DNA from: Burkholderia sp. BCC1644
Lineage (GTDB): Bacteria > Pseudomonadota > Gammaproteobacteria > Burkholderiales > Burkholderiaceae
DNA: 64,000 bases
Assembly (NCBI RefSeq): GCF_902833225.1
Contig: NZ_CADFEI010000013.1
Location: 162,877-226,876, forward strand
Direction of reading: 5' to 3'
Shown: in pieces, positions 27,088-35,604 of the stretch
Numbering within the stretch: position 1 is the first letter of the stretch
Layout: every line of letters begins with the position of its first letter
Translations under genes and position numbers: made by a program
Notes under the pieces: generated by a model
Told to the model about the DNA's origin: nothing
What the model saw: the letters and a program-made list of their open reading frames with translations, nothing else
The model's database searches: none

Positions 27088-28013
27088 GAAGCGGCCGCCT
27101 CCGTCGTCGGTACGCCCGTCGCATCGGTGTCGAACAGCAGGCGATGAATCCGCGCGACGTTGTCGCGGAAGTCGCCGGTATCGACGCTGTCGAGCGAATG
27201 CTCGTGACTGTTGAGTTCCGCGCGTACGCGGCCCGGATGCGGCGACAGCAGCAGGATCCGGTTGCCGACGACGAGCGCTTCCTCGATCGAATGCGTGACG
27301 AACAGCAACGTGAAGCGGAACTCGTCCCACAACCGCAGCAGTTCCTCCTGCATCTTGCGGCGCGTGAGTGCATCGAGCGCAGCGAACGGTTCGTCCATCA
27401 ACAGCACGCGCGGCTGCATCGCGAGCGCGCGCGCGATCGCGACGCGCTGCTTCATGCCGCCCGACAGCGTGTGCGGATAGGCATCGGCGAATGCGCTCAA
27501 TCCGACCTTGTCGAGATAGTGCAGCGCGCGCTCGCGCGCGTCGGCACGCGACAGTTTCGCGGCGGCGCGCAACGGAAACGCGACGTTCTCGACGACTGTC
27601 TTCCATGGCGGCAACTGGTCGAACTCCTGGAACACCACGACACGATCGGGCCCTGGCCCGCGCACGGGTTTGCCGTCGAGTGCGATCGAACCGGACACGG
27701 GCTCGATGAAACCGGCGATCGCCTTCAGCAGCGTCGACTTCCCGCACCCCGACGGGCCGAGCAGCACGAAGCGATCGCTGCCGTACACGTCGAAGCTCAC
27801 GTCGTGCGTTGCGCGGACGATCCTCTCGCCGCTCCGGTATTCGAGGCTCACGCGATCGATGGCGAGCAGACGCTCGCTGTGCGACCGGGCCTGCGCGGCG
27901 TCCACGCCGGACCACCCGGCAGCAGGTGTGGCGGGCGCAGCCTGAGCGGCGGACGACGCACCGCGGCGCGTCGCATACGGCGGTAGCCAGGTTCGGAGAG
28001 AAGTGGCGTTCAC
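27084..28013 (-). CDS. SsuB/TauB-like ABC transporter ATP-binding protein
   Basis: A 309-residue ATPase with Walker A GPSGCGKSTLLKA, Q-loop FQEFDQLPPWKTV, ABC signature LSGGMKQRVAIARAL, Walker B RVLLMDEPFAALD and H-loop FVTHS. The TauB/SsuB pattern and gene context point to sulfonate uptake. An N-terminal extension of about 55 residues precedes the usual start of the domain. I use the GTG at 28013 (VNATSLRTW); an in-frame ATG at 28073 is possible, and neither has a strong ribosome site. It overlaps the permease by four bases. Confidence 0.9.
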   Translation of the reverse strand: MNATSLRTWLPPYATRRGASSAAQAAPATPAAGWSGVDAAQARSHSERLLAIDRVSLEYRSGERIVRATHDVSFDVYGSDRFVLLGPSGCGKSTLLKAIAGFIEPVSGSIALDGKPVRGPGPDRVVVFQEFDQLPPWKTVVENVAFPLRAAAKLSRADARERALHYLDKVGLSAFADAYPHTLSGGMKQRVAIARALAMQPRVLLMDEPFAALDALTRRKMQEELLRLWDEFRFTLLFVTHSIEEALVVGNRILLLSPHPGRVRAELNSHEHSLDSVDTGDFRDNVARIHRLLFDTDATGVPTTEAAAS

Positions 28014-28140
28014 GATCGGGACTCTTGCGGGGAAAGCATCAACATACGGCCGCGCATCGTGCGGACCAACCATCGATTGCGCATATCGAAACCGCGCCGA
28101 CGCATAAGCGTCGATCGCGGCGTCGAAGCGCCGGCGCGGC

Positions 28141-29172
28141 TCAACTGCCGCCGGCAGTCGCCGGATCGTCGAAGAAGTAGTCGCGCCACGACTTCGGCTC
28201 GTTACGGATCGCGCCGGTGCGATGCATGAACTGCGCGAGCGGCAGCGTGTTCTGCGGCGCGGTCTTGAACTGCACCTGCGGATTGCGCAGGATTTTCAGC
28301 AGCAAGGCGCGATCGATCTTCGATGCATTCACGCGGATATACGTATCGGCCGCGCGCTCGGGATCGGCCGCGATCTGCCGCGCGGCGTCGGCCAGCGCGG
28401 TGACGAATGCGCGGTAGGTCTTCGGGTTGTCGTTGCGGAATTTTTCCGTTGCATACAGCACCGTCGCGGAGCTCGGGCCGCCGAGCACGTCATAGGAATT
28501 CAGCACGATGTGCGCGTTCGGGTTGCCGGCAAGTTCCTGCTCCTGGAACGGCGGATTGCCGAAGTGGCCGGTGATCACGCTGCTGTTCGCGAGAATCGCG
28601 GCCGTCGCGTCGGGGTGCGGAATCGCCTGCGTGAGCGCGTCGAGCTTGTCGAACTGCTTGTCGCCCCACTGCTTCGCGGCTGCGTACTGCAGCACGCGCG
28701 ACTGCACCGACACGCCGACTGCCGGCACCGCGATGCGGTCCTTCGCGCTCAGGTCGGCGATCGTCTTCACGCTCGGGTTGCTGCTGACGAGGTAGTACGG
28801 GAAATTGCCGAGCGACGCGACGCCCTTCACGTTCTGCCGGCCGCGCGTGCGGTCCCACACGGTCAGCAACGGCCCGACGCCCGCACCGGCGACGTCGACC
28901 GCGCCCGACAGCAGCGCGTCGTTCACGGCCGCGCCGCCCGACAGCCGCACCCAGTCGACCTTGATGTCGAGGCCGGCCTTGCGCCCTTCCTTCTCGATCA
29001 GTTGCTGGTCGCGCGCGACGTTCAGCATCAGGTAGACGACGCCGAACTGCTCGGCGATCCGGATCCGGCCCTCCGCGTGCGCGGTTTGCGGGACGACCGC
29101 GCCGGCAAGCGCGAGCGCGGCGGTGAGCGTGGCCGCCAGCGCGCGGCGCGCCGGCAAGAACGAAAACGACAT
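28141..29172 (-). CDS. SsuA/NitT-TauT family ABC substrate-binding protein
   Basis: A 343-residue periplasmic binding protein with a signal peptide (LAATLTAALALAGAVVPQTAHA) and the NMT1/OMS-like pattern: FGVVYLMLNVARDQQLIEK, GAVDVAGAGVGPLLTVWD, IADLSAKDRIAVPAVGVSV and ITGHFGNPPFQEQEL. It should deliver a sulfonate or related anion to the adjacent SsuBC pair. It follows the dioxygenase by 46 bases. With the binding protein at 20367 this region has two receptors for one visible transporter core. Confidence 0.88.
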   Translation of the reverse strand: MSFSFLPARRALAATLTAALALAGAVVPQTAHAEGRIRIAEQFGVVYLMLNVARDQQLIEKEGRKAGLDIKVDWVRLSGGAAVNDALLSGAVDVAGAGVGPLLTVWDRTRGRQNVKGVASLGNFPYYLVSSNPSVKTIADLSAKDRIAVPAVGVSVQSRVLQYAAAKQWGDKQFDKLDALTQAIPHPDATAAILANSSVITGHFGNPPFQEQELAGNPNAHIVLNSYDVLGGPSSATVLYATEKFRNDNPKTYRAFVTALADAARQIAADPERAADTYIRVNASKIDRALLLKILRNPQVQFKTAPQNTLPLAQFMHRTGAIRNEPKSWRDYFFDDPATAGGS

Positions 29173-29218
29173 CGGAACTCCGGTCAGGATGGGGCGGATG
29201 AATGACGCGGCACGCGGC

Positions 29219-30148
29219 TCAGAAAGGCGCGTCGCCTTCGATCGTCGTGCGGAACAGCTTGCGGCGCAGGTGGTCGGGCGTGCCGGCGGCGAGATGCATC
29301 AGCGACCGGTTGTCCCAGAACACGAGATCGTGCGCGCGCCACCGGTGCCGGTACTGGTGCTCGGCGCGGACGCTGTGCGCGAACAGCTCGTCGAGCAGCG
29401 CGCGGCTTTCATCGTCCGGCAAGCCGACGATGCGGGTCGTGAAATGCTCGCTGACGAACAGTGCCTTGCGGCCGGTTTCGGGATGCGTGCGCACGACCGG
29501 GTGGACCACCGCCGCCACCTGGGCGATCTGCTCGGGCGACAGGTTCGGCCGCCACGGGCTGCGCGCCTGCAGCTCCGCATAACGCGCGAGATACGTGTGC
29601 TCGGCGCGTCGCCCCTCGATCGCGCGGCGCTGGTGGGCCGGCAGCGTGTCCCATGCAAGGTGCATGTTCGCGAACAGCGTGTCGCCGCCTTCCGCCGGCA
29701 ATTCCTGTGCGTGCAGCAGCGAGCCAAGGCTCGGCTTTTCCTTGTACGACAGGTCGGAATGCCAGAAATGACCGGCGTCGCCGAGCCCGACCGGCTTGCC
29801 GTGCTCGACGATGTTCGACACGATCAGCACTTCCGGATGCCCCGCCAGCGCGAACTGGTGCAGCACGTGGATCTGCAGCGGGCCGAAGCGGCGGCTGAAC
29901 GCGATGTGCTCGTCCGGCGTGATGCGCTGGTCGCGAAACACCAGCACGTGATGGTCGAGATGCGCGCGATGGATGCGCGCGAAACCGTCGGCGTCGAGCG
30001 GTCGCGACAGGTCGAGGCCGATCACTTCGGCGCCGAGCGGCGCGTCGAACGGAACGATCTCGAAGCGTTGCGCCGCGTCGCCCTGCCACGATGCGGGCGC
30101 ATGCCCGGCGGAAATCGATGCGGCGTCGCGGATGGCGGTAGTCGTCAC
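29219..30148 (-). CDS. TauD/TfdA family 2-oxoglutarate/Fe(II)-dependent dioxygenase
   Basis: A 309-residue dioxygenase. The iron triad is visible as H and D in GHFWHSDLSYKEKP and the distal H in WDNRSLMHLAAGTP, and the oxoglutarate-binding arginine in HLRRKLFRTT. The family oxidises taurine, alkyl sulfates or similar compounds, releasing sulfite or sulfate. As first gene of the minus-strand set with binding protein, ATPase and permease, it most likely desulfonates the imported substrate in the cytoplasm. Taurine versus alkylsulfate specificity cannot be decided. Confidence 0.9.
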   Translation of the reverse strand: MTTTAIRDAASISAGHAPASWQGDAAQRFEIVPFDAPLGAEVIGLDLSRPLDADGFARIHRAHLDHHVLVFRDQRITPDEHIAFSRRFGPLQIHVLHQFALAGHPEVLIVSNIVEHGKPVGLGDAGHFWHSDLSYKEKPSLGSLLHAQELPAEGGDTLFANMHLAWDTLPAHQRRAIEGRRAEHTYLARYAELQARSPWRPNLSPEQIAQVAAVVHPVVRTHPETGRKALFVSEHFTTRIVGLPDDESRALLDELFAHSVRAEHQYRHRWRAHDLVFWDNRSLMHLAAGTPDHLRRKLFRTTIEGDAPF

Positions 30149-30316
30149 TGCACGGCCCCTGATTCGGTCAAAACGCGAATCTACGAGTGCCTGCCGGACT
30201 GCGTCAACGAAGCGATTCGGATACGTTTATCTGCTGCGGTGATAAAGATTGCTGCTCGCGCATACGGCCCGGCCACTCGCGGTTGCCCGACGCGCGAAAC
30301 CCGCCGTTCGTGCCCC

Positions 30317-31558
30317 TCAGGATTCCGTCGGCGGCGCCGGGACCCGTGCGATGCCGTCCGGATAGCGGAGCTCGATCGCTCCGTGCTTGTCGCGGATCCC
30401 CGACGGCGGCACGGCCTCCACGCTTGCGCGATCGACGCCTTCGCACACGGCCAGGTTCCTATCGGTGCGGTAGTAGACGCGCTGGTCGTCGACCGCGAAC
30501 GACCAGTTCAGGAAACGCAGGCTTGGCGCGTCGATCCCCGGCAACGGCTTGCGGTAGTTCTTCCCCCATAGCAGGTGGCCATCCGCATCGATCAGCACGT
30601 CGTGAAAAACGGCGCGTGCCGTTTCGACGTCGATACGCCCCGGCGCGGTCACGATCTTGCCGTCGTAAAGAATCTGCCCGCCGAGCCGCGCATAGCGATA
30701 GCCGAGGCCGGCCACACCGGCCGGATCGTCGATGCCGCGCTTGCGCACGCCGGCACAGAACAGGTGCTTCGCATCCCGTGCGTACGCGCTGCCGATATGC
30801 GTGAGGCTGGCCACGTCGGCCTTGACCACGGTCAGATGGCACTGGCCGCGATCGGGATTGTGAATGTCGCGATCGAAGTAGTAAGCCTGCCGTGCATCGC
30901 GATACCAGTCGCCACCGAGCGATTCCAGCGTGGCCGCGTCGCCGTCGGCGATGAGCCCTTCGCCTGCGTCGTCGTAGCGGGACGCGGCGCCGGCCGCGTA
31001 ATAGCGCAGCCCCGATGCATCAGCCGCAAAGTTGTCGACCAGATGCCGGAAAGTGCCGAGATCGAAATGGTTGAGCGCGTGATAGCGATGCCCGCTGCCG
31101 ACGCGCGCCCATACGCGTTCGCCATCGGTATGGAACGGCCCGCCGAGCAGCGCCAGCGGCGCTGTCCGCGTGTCGCGCCGCTGCCGCGCTTCGGTCTCCT
31201 GCCGGCGCTGCGCTTCCTCTGCGTCGTAGATCGCCTGCTGCTCCGGCGTGACGGCCGACGCGTCCAGGTGTTTCTGCATGTGCCGCGTATGCAACGACTG
31301 TACGGTCGCGATGCAGAACACCGCGTGCGGCACCGCGCGCAGATACAGCGCCCAGTCGTCGGCGTCGTTCCGGTAGAACCAGTGCACCGACTCGCCGCTC
31401 CATCCGGCCGGGTCCGTGCGGGTCAGCAACGCAGCCTTGACGTCCTTGACCTTGCCGGGCACGACGAACGTGAGGCTGTAGTCGCTTGTTCCGAAGTCAT
31501 CGAGGCTCTCATCCTCGAACAGGCTTCGCATCAGTTTTTCGAGTTCTTGTAAGGTCAT
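30317..31558 (-). CDS. DKNYY-repeat family protein
   Basis: A 413-residue protein of unknown role. The C-terminal half carries DKNYY-type repeats (aromatic pairs after a short acidic/basic turn): DARQAYYFDRDIHNPD, YARDAKHLFCAGVRK, DDQRVYYRTDRN. The N-terminal 130 residues are a separate region ending in a charged helix (EAQRRQETEARQRR). There is no signal peptide, although many DKNYY proteins are lipoproteins. It is divergent from hipBA, whose operators occupy the intervening 293 bases, so it may be regulated with it. Confidence 0.75.
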   Translation of the reverse strand: MTLQELEKLMRSLFEDESLDDFGTSDYSLTFVVPGKVKDVKAALLTRTDPAGWSGESVHWFYRNDADDWALYLRAVPHAVFCIATVQSLHTRHMQKHLDASAVTPEQQAIYDAEEAQRRQETEARQRRDTRTAPLALLGGPFHTDGERVWARVGSGHRYHALNHFDLGTFRHLVDNFAADASGLRYYAAGAASRYDDAGEGLIADGDAATLESLGGDWYRDARQAYYFDRDIHNPDRGQCHLTVVKADVASLTHIGSAYARDAKHLFCAGVRKRGIDDPAGVAGLGYRYARLGGQILYDGKIVTAPGRIDVETARAVFHDVLIDADGHLLWGKNYRKPLPGIDAPSLRFLNWSFAVDDQRVYYRTDRNLAVCEGVDRASVEAVPPSGIRDKHGAIELRYPDGIARVPAPPTES

Positions 31559-31668
31559 GGGCGCATGTCGACCCGGTGACGGGCCACGGAATGAAAGGAT
31601 GTGCGTCGGTCATTCTAATCGTGGCGACATGCGCTGCCCCCGCCGGGACATTCAGTCGGCCCATCGCA

Positions 31669-31682
31669 TATCCGTCCGGATA
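31669..31682. promoter_or_regulatory. hip operator 1 (palindrome TATCC-N4-GGATA)
   Basis: TATCCGTCCGGATA lies between the DKNYY gene and hipBA. E. coli HipB binds TATCC-N8-GGATA; the half-sites are the same but the spacer is 4 instead of 8. Its centre is exactly 100 bp from the second palindrome. Confidence 0.6.
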
Positions 31683-31764
31683 CGAACATGTCGTCGATCG
31701 TCGGCTCATCGTTTCTGGCTCCCGATCGGGAACGAAATAGGCAATCCGTTACCTATGCGATCAA

Positions 31765-31786
31765 TTCGTATCCGTACGGATACGAA
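31765..31786. promoter_or_regulatory. hip operator 2 (22-bp perfect palindrome)
   Basis: TTCGTATCCGT is followed at once by its exact reverse complement, giving a perfect 22-bp palindrome with the TATCC-N4-GGATA core. It ends 65 bases before the hipB start, at the promoter. A half-site GATACGAA follows at 31830-31837, overlapping the likely transcript start. Autorepression by HipB and HipBA is expected. Confidence 0.72.
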
Positions 31787-31851
31787 CTGCCTCCCGCTCC
31801 GGCGAGTTGTGCAATACTGTTCCCGATCAGATACGAAGCACGGAGGACGTC

Positions 31852-32136
31852 ATGCAGGAGATCCTGCCCGTCAGCACGATCGGCGCACTCGCCAACCTCA
31901 TCCGCGCGGCACGGCTCCAGCAGGGGTTCACGCGTGACGAACTCGCGAACGCCACGGGGCTCTCGCCGAAATTCATCAGCCAGGTGGAAGCCGGGAAACC
32001 CACCGCGCAAGTCGGGAAGATCCTGCTGCTGCTCGGCGAACTGGGCATCAGCCTGCTCGCGCAATCGTCCATCGAGATTTCGGCGGCAAACGTGCTGAAG
32101 GCGGCGCAACGCCGCAGGAGCCGTCATGGCGACTAG
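31852..32136 (+). CDS. hipB: HipB-type antitoxin, XRE family DNA-binding protein
   Basis: A 94-residue helix-turn-helix protein: IGALANLIRAARLQQGFTRDELANATGLSPKFISQVE covers the XRE domain (quoted in two parts: residues 8-23, then 24-45). It should bind the palindromes upstream and neutralise HipA. The ATG at 31852 follows GGAGG. Its end overlaps the hipA start by 11 bases, the usual coupled antitoxin-toxin layout. Confidence 0.88.
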   Translation: MQEILPVSTIGALANLIRAARLQQGFTRDELANATGLSPKFISQVEAGKPTAQVGKILLLLGELGISLLAQSSIEISAANVLKAAQRRRSRHGD

Positions 32137-33430
32137 AACGCTGACCGCATCCGCGAACGGGCTGCGCATGGGCACGCTGACCGACGACAAAGGCGTCTGG
32201 TCGTTCACGTACGACGCACAGTGGCTGGCATCGCCACGCGCGTACCCGCTGTCACCCGCCTTCCCGCTGCGCGCCGGCACCTTCACCGACACCTCGACCG
32301 ATCGCCCGGTTCAGTGGTTCTTCGACAACCTGCTGCCGGAAGAAGGCATGCGCACGTCGCTTGCGCGTGAGGCCAAGGTCGATGCCGCCGACGCATGGGG
32401 CCTGCTCGCATACTTCGGGCGTGAATCGGCCGGCGCGCTTACGCTGCTCGCCGAAGGCGAGCAGGAAGCAGCCGGCAGCACGCAGCCGTTGCCGCTCGAC
32501 GAACTCGAGCGCCGCATCCAGGCGATGCCCGAACATGCGCTGACGGCCACCGCGCCCAAACGCATGTCGGCGGCCGGCGCACAGCAGAAGCTGCTGCTGA
32601 TCCTGCGCGGCGACGCGCCGGACTACACGCTGTTCGAGCCGGTCGGCAGCGAACCGTCGATGCATCTGCTGAAACCGGACATGCGCGCCGCCGGCTATCC
32701 GCATTCGGCGATCAACGAGTTCTTCTGCATGAAGCTCGCGAAGCGGATGGGTCTCGACGTGCCCGACGTGCATTTCCTGCGTGCGCCGTCCGCGTGCTAC
32801 GTGATCGACCGCTTCGACCGCGATACCGCATCGGAGGCGGCCGCGCGTCTGCATACGATCGATGCGATGCAGTTGCTGAACTACGATCGCGGCTTCAAGT
32901 ACCAGCGCGCAAACGCGGAAGAACTCGGCCGCGCGATCGCACAGACCAGCACACGCGCACTCGCACGTCTGTCGGTATTCCGCTGGACGATCTTCAACGT
33001 GGTAGTCGGCAACGGCGACGCGCACCTGAAGAACCTGTCGTTCTTTGTCGATGTGCGAGGCTACCGGCTCGCACCGTTCTACGACATCGTCAGCACGGTC
33101 GTCTATCACACGCCCACGCACCGGCCCAATCATCGCGGCGATCATTGGCCGCACTGCGAACTGACGATGCCGCTCGGCGCGGCGACGCGCTTCTCCGACG
33201 TCGACCTGGGTGCGCTTGTCGCATTCGGTAACGCGCTCGGGCTCCGGGAGAAGGCCGCCGAAAGCGAGCTTCTGCGCTTTCTCGAACCGCTCGATCGCAG
33301 CGTCGCGCAGACTCTCAACGAAGTGCGCGACGCCGCGCGCCCCGACGCCGGGGAAATGCGCCTGCTGAACTCGATCATCGCGATGCCGATTGCGGAGATG
33401 GGCCACGCGCTTCGGAACGCGCGCCAATAG
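32126..33430 (+). CDS. hipA: HipA-type serine/threonine kinase toxin
   Basis: A 434-residue HipA kinase. Key residues are in place: Gly-rich autophosphorylation loop SAAGAQQK at 148-155, lysine of HLLKPD at 183, catalytic NGDAHLKN at 296-303 and the metal-binding D320 in FYDIVST, so the kinase looks intact. In E. coli HipA phosphorylates glutamyl-tRNA synthetase and induces persistence. The N-terminal HipA_N part covers residues 1-110. It overlaps hipB by 11 bases. No third gene is in the operon. Confidence 0.9.
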   Translation: MATRTLTASANGLRMGTLTDDKGVWSFTYDAQWLASPRAYPLSPAFPLRAGTFTDTSTDRPVQWFFDNLLPEEGMRTSLAREAKVDAADAWGLLAYFGRESAGALTLLAEGEQEAAGSTQPLPLDELERRIQAMPEHALTATAPKRMSAAGAQQKLLLILRGDAPDYTLFEPVGSEPSMHLLKPDMRAAGYPHSAINEFFCMKLAKRMGLDVPDVHFLRAPSACYVIDRFDRDTASEAAARLHTIDAMQLLNYDRGFKYQRANAEELGRAIAQTSTRALARLSVFRWTIFNVVVGNGDAHLKNLSFFVDVRGYRLAPFYDIVSTVVYHTPTHRPNHRGDHWPHCELTMPLGAATRFSDVDLGALVAFGNALGLREKAAESELLRFLEPLDRSVAQTLNEVRDAARPDAGEMRLLNSIIAMPIAEMGHALRNARQ

Positions 33431-33461
33431 ATGGCCACGCGCGCGGCGCGCGCAACGCTCG

Positions 33462-33575
33462 ACCGTCGACGCACTGGCAGCGTGCTGCCATGTATCGCGC
33501 TCGACGTTCACGCTCCATTTCAAGCGGCGGCCGGGATTCGGGCCGCTCGAATACATGCTTCGGTGGCACGACCGA
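33462..33575 (+). pseudogene. AraC-type regulator DNA-binding remnant
   Basis: A short stretch encodes TVDALAACCHVSRSTFTLHF and GFGPLEYMLRWH, the first helix-turn-helix of AraC proteins of the cupin-6 kind (LAxxxxMSRSxFxxxF...PLxYLLRW). There is no sensor domain before it and no second helix-turn-helix after it. It lies just behind hipA. A perfect inverted repeat GATAAG/CTTATC (33621-33636) follows. The rest of 33431-33767 shows nothing further. Confidence 0.5.
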
Positions 33576-33767
33576 AGCTGCAGTTTCATCGACTGGATTC
33601 ATTCGCATCAACGATATCGGGATAAGTATTCTTATCACAACGTATCTATTTCTCGATGAAACTGGCCTTCGCACGAATCGTCGCACCGCGCGCGACACCG
33701 TGCCAATACACGGCAACTCGGCGGGCAAACGCTGCGCAACGTGCGAGCGACACGCCGCGCCGGCGCG

Positions 33768-34298
33768 TTACCCGCGCGTATGCCGCAATTCGCCGTCGAT
33801 CTGCTGCGGCAGCCTCAGCAGGTTGAAGATCGGGCAAACGGCTTCGACCGCCTGATGCAACGCACGGATGGCCTCCGGCGGCTCGGGCGACGCGATGTCC
33901 AGCGTATAGCGGAGGTTGTGCGGGAAGACCGGGACATGCTCGAACCCCGGCTGCTGCGCGAGCGGATGCTGGTCGCCGGTCACCTCGACCGCGATCGAGT
34001 CGATCTTCAGGCCGCGCTCCGCAGCCTGGATCAACGTGATATGCGTGAGGCAACTGCCGAGCACGCCGAGTTGCAGTTCTGGCGACGCAGGCCCGAGGTT
34101 ATAGCCCGCGAAATCGGGCGGGCTGTCGCTGATCACCTGGAAATCGCGAATCCGGATCTCGCGCACGCCGCTGCGGCCGAGCGCGCGTACGGTCGCCTTC
34201 AGCGGCGTCGCCTTGAAATCGGGATCGTTGCGTGCCGCTTGCTGCTTCGCGTGCCATGCAGCGCGTTTTTGGGCGAGATAGTCGTTCAGGGTCGTCAT
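33768..34298 (-). CDS. OsmC family protein
   Basis: A 176-residue OsmC-fold protein with both redox cysteines: C83 in GSCLTHITLIQAA and C155 in AVCPIFNLLR. These enzymes reduce hydroperoxides or handle reactive sulfur. It belongs to a general OsmC branch, not Ohr, unlike the gene at 3200. A GTG at 34322 would extend it by 8 residues; I prefer ATG 34298. It lies 60 bases downstream of the sugar-type ABC binding-protein gene on the same strand. Confidence 0.85.
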   Translation of the reverse strand: MTTLNDYLAQKRAAWHAKQQAARNDPDFKATPLKATVRALGRSGVREIRIRDFQVISDSPPDFAGYNLGPASPELQLGVLGSCLTHITLIQAAERGLKIDSIAVEVTGDQHPLAQQPGFEHVPVFPHNLRYTLDIASPEPPEAIRALHQAVEAVCPIFNLLRLPQQIDGELRHTRG

Positions 34299-34358
34299 GG
34301 TCAGGTCACGGGCCAGCGGCACGCGGAAGGAGGAGCAAGTCGCTGCGGTTAAAGGCGA

Positions 34359-35429
34359 TCAGTCGATCGCCGGAATCCATGCGGCCGTCGCCGCGTCGCT
34401 CGCGCGGAACGCCGGGAACTTCGCGCCGAGTTCGGCCACGGTGCGAATGTCGTTTTTCACGAGATCGTCGCGCGTGATCAGCGTCGGCCTGACCGCGATG
34501 CGTGCGCCCGGATTCTGGCCGGCGACGAGCAGCGCCGCGGCCCGCACGGACACGGCCCCGACGACCGCGGGATTGGTCGCGGCCGTCGCGACCCATGCGC
34601 TGTCCGGCGCGCGGATGGCCTCGATGTCGGCCGTCGAGATGTCCGCGCTATAGATACGAACCTTCGACGACAGCCTGGCCTCGTCCGCCGCGAGCTTCGC
34701 GCCGCGCGCGAACTCGTCGTAAGGCGCGAATACGACGCGGATGTCCGGGTTCGCACGATAGGCGGCGGCCGCCTGATTCGCGACCGATTGCGCGATCGGC
34801 GTGTCGACGGTGCCCCACCGCGCCTTTTCCCGAACCTTCGGGTGCGCGCGCTTGAAATCCCGCCAGGCCGCATCGCGCCGGTCGAGCGGCGCGAATCCGG
34901 CCACATAGACGTAACCTGCCGCGAACGCGTCGCCGTTGTCCTTGACGGCCTGATCCAGCAGCAGGTTCGCGAGGTCCCGATCGTTCTGTTCGATCTGCGG
35001 CACCTTCGGATTGGCAAGATCGACGTCGAACGCGACAACCTTGATGCCCTTGTCGAGTGCACGCTGAACGACATCCTTCAGCGACTCGGGCAAGCCGTGG
35101 TTGACGATGATCGCGGACACGCCGATGCTGATCGCCTGCTGGATCTGCTCGCGTTGCTCGGCCGCATCCTGGCGGCCTTCGTAGATGCGCAGATCCACGC
35201 CGAGCGCACGTGCCTGCTTCTGCGCGCCGGCCTCGTACGCCTGGAAGAAGTCGCCGGTCGACAGGTAGTTGACGAGCGCGATCTTCACGCCGCCCTTGTC
35301 GAACGGCGCCGGCGCGCCCTTGAGCGGTCCCGCGTGTGCCGCGGACGTACCCAGCACGATCGCGGCACCCACGACGAGCGCGCCGATCTTCAGGTCGATA
35401 CGCGACTTCCGGCGAAGCAACGATTGCAT
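34359..35429 (-). CDS. RbsB-like ABC transporter sugar-binding protein
   Basis: A 356-residue periplasmic-binding-protein-like I domain receptor. It has a signal peptide (LKIGALVVGAAIVLGTSAAHA), VKIALVNYLSTGDFFQAYEAG, SIGVSAIIVNHGLPESL and KVVAFDVDLANPKV, as in ribose/galactose receptors. A strong GGAGG precedes the start. It follows the permease by 175 bases and completes a ribose-type importer. The ligand is unknown; family members also bind autoinducers, polyols and other non-sugars. Confidence 0.88.
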   Translation of the reverse strand: MQSLLRRKSRIDLKIGALVVGAAIVLGTSAAHAGPLKGAPAPFDKGGVKIALVNYLSTGDFFQAYEAGAQKQARALGVDLRIYEGRQDAAEQREQIQQAISIGVSAIIVNHGLPESLKDVVQRALDKGIKVVAFDVDLANPKVPQIEQNDRDLANLLLDQAVKDNGDAFAAGYVYVAGFAPLDRRDAAWRDFKRAHPKVREKARWGTVDTPIAQSVANQAAAAYRANPDIRVVFAPYDEFARGAKLAADEARLSSKVRIYSADISTADIEAIRAPDSAWVATAATNPAVVGAVSVRAAALLVAGQNPGARIAVRPTLITRDDLVKNDIRTVAELGAKFPAFRASDAATAAWIPAID

Positions 35430-35604
35430 GGCGTGTCTGCCTCCACATCGAACGATATCGGCCCAATCTATCAGTGCGACACACGAACGCAAACCGATCG
35501 ATTCTGCAATGGATATTACTTTGGATAACAAACTATCCGAAACCGGCGAAGCAGTGAATCGACGAGCCTGTCCGCACCCGCGCCGGGCGCCGCGCCAGCG
35601 CGCA

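Noticed and set aside
26045..27373. Upstream extension of the SfnB-like frame through the permease gene
   Set aside because: It overlaps the permease and ATPase genes in another frame; the SfnB family begins at the ATG at 26044.
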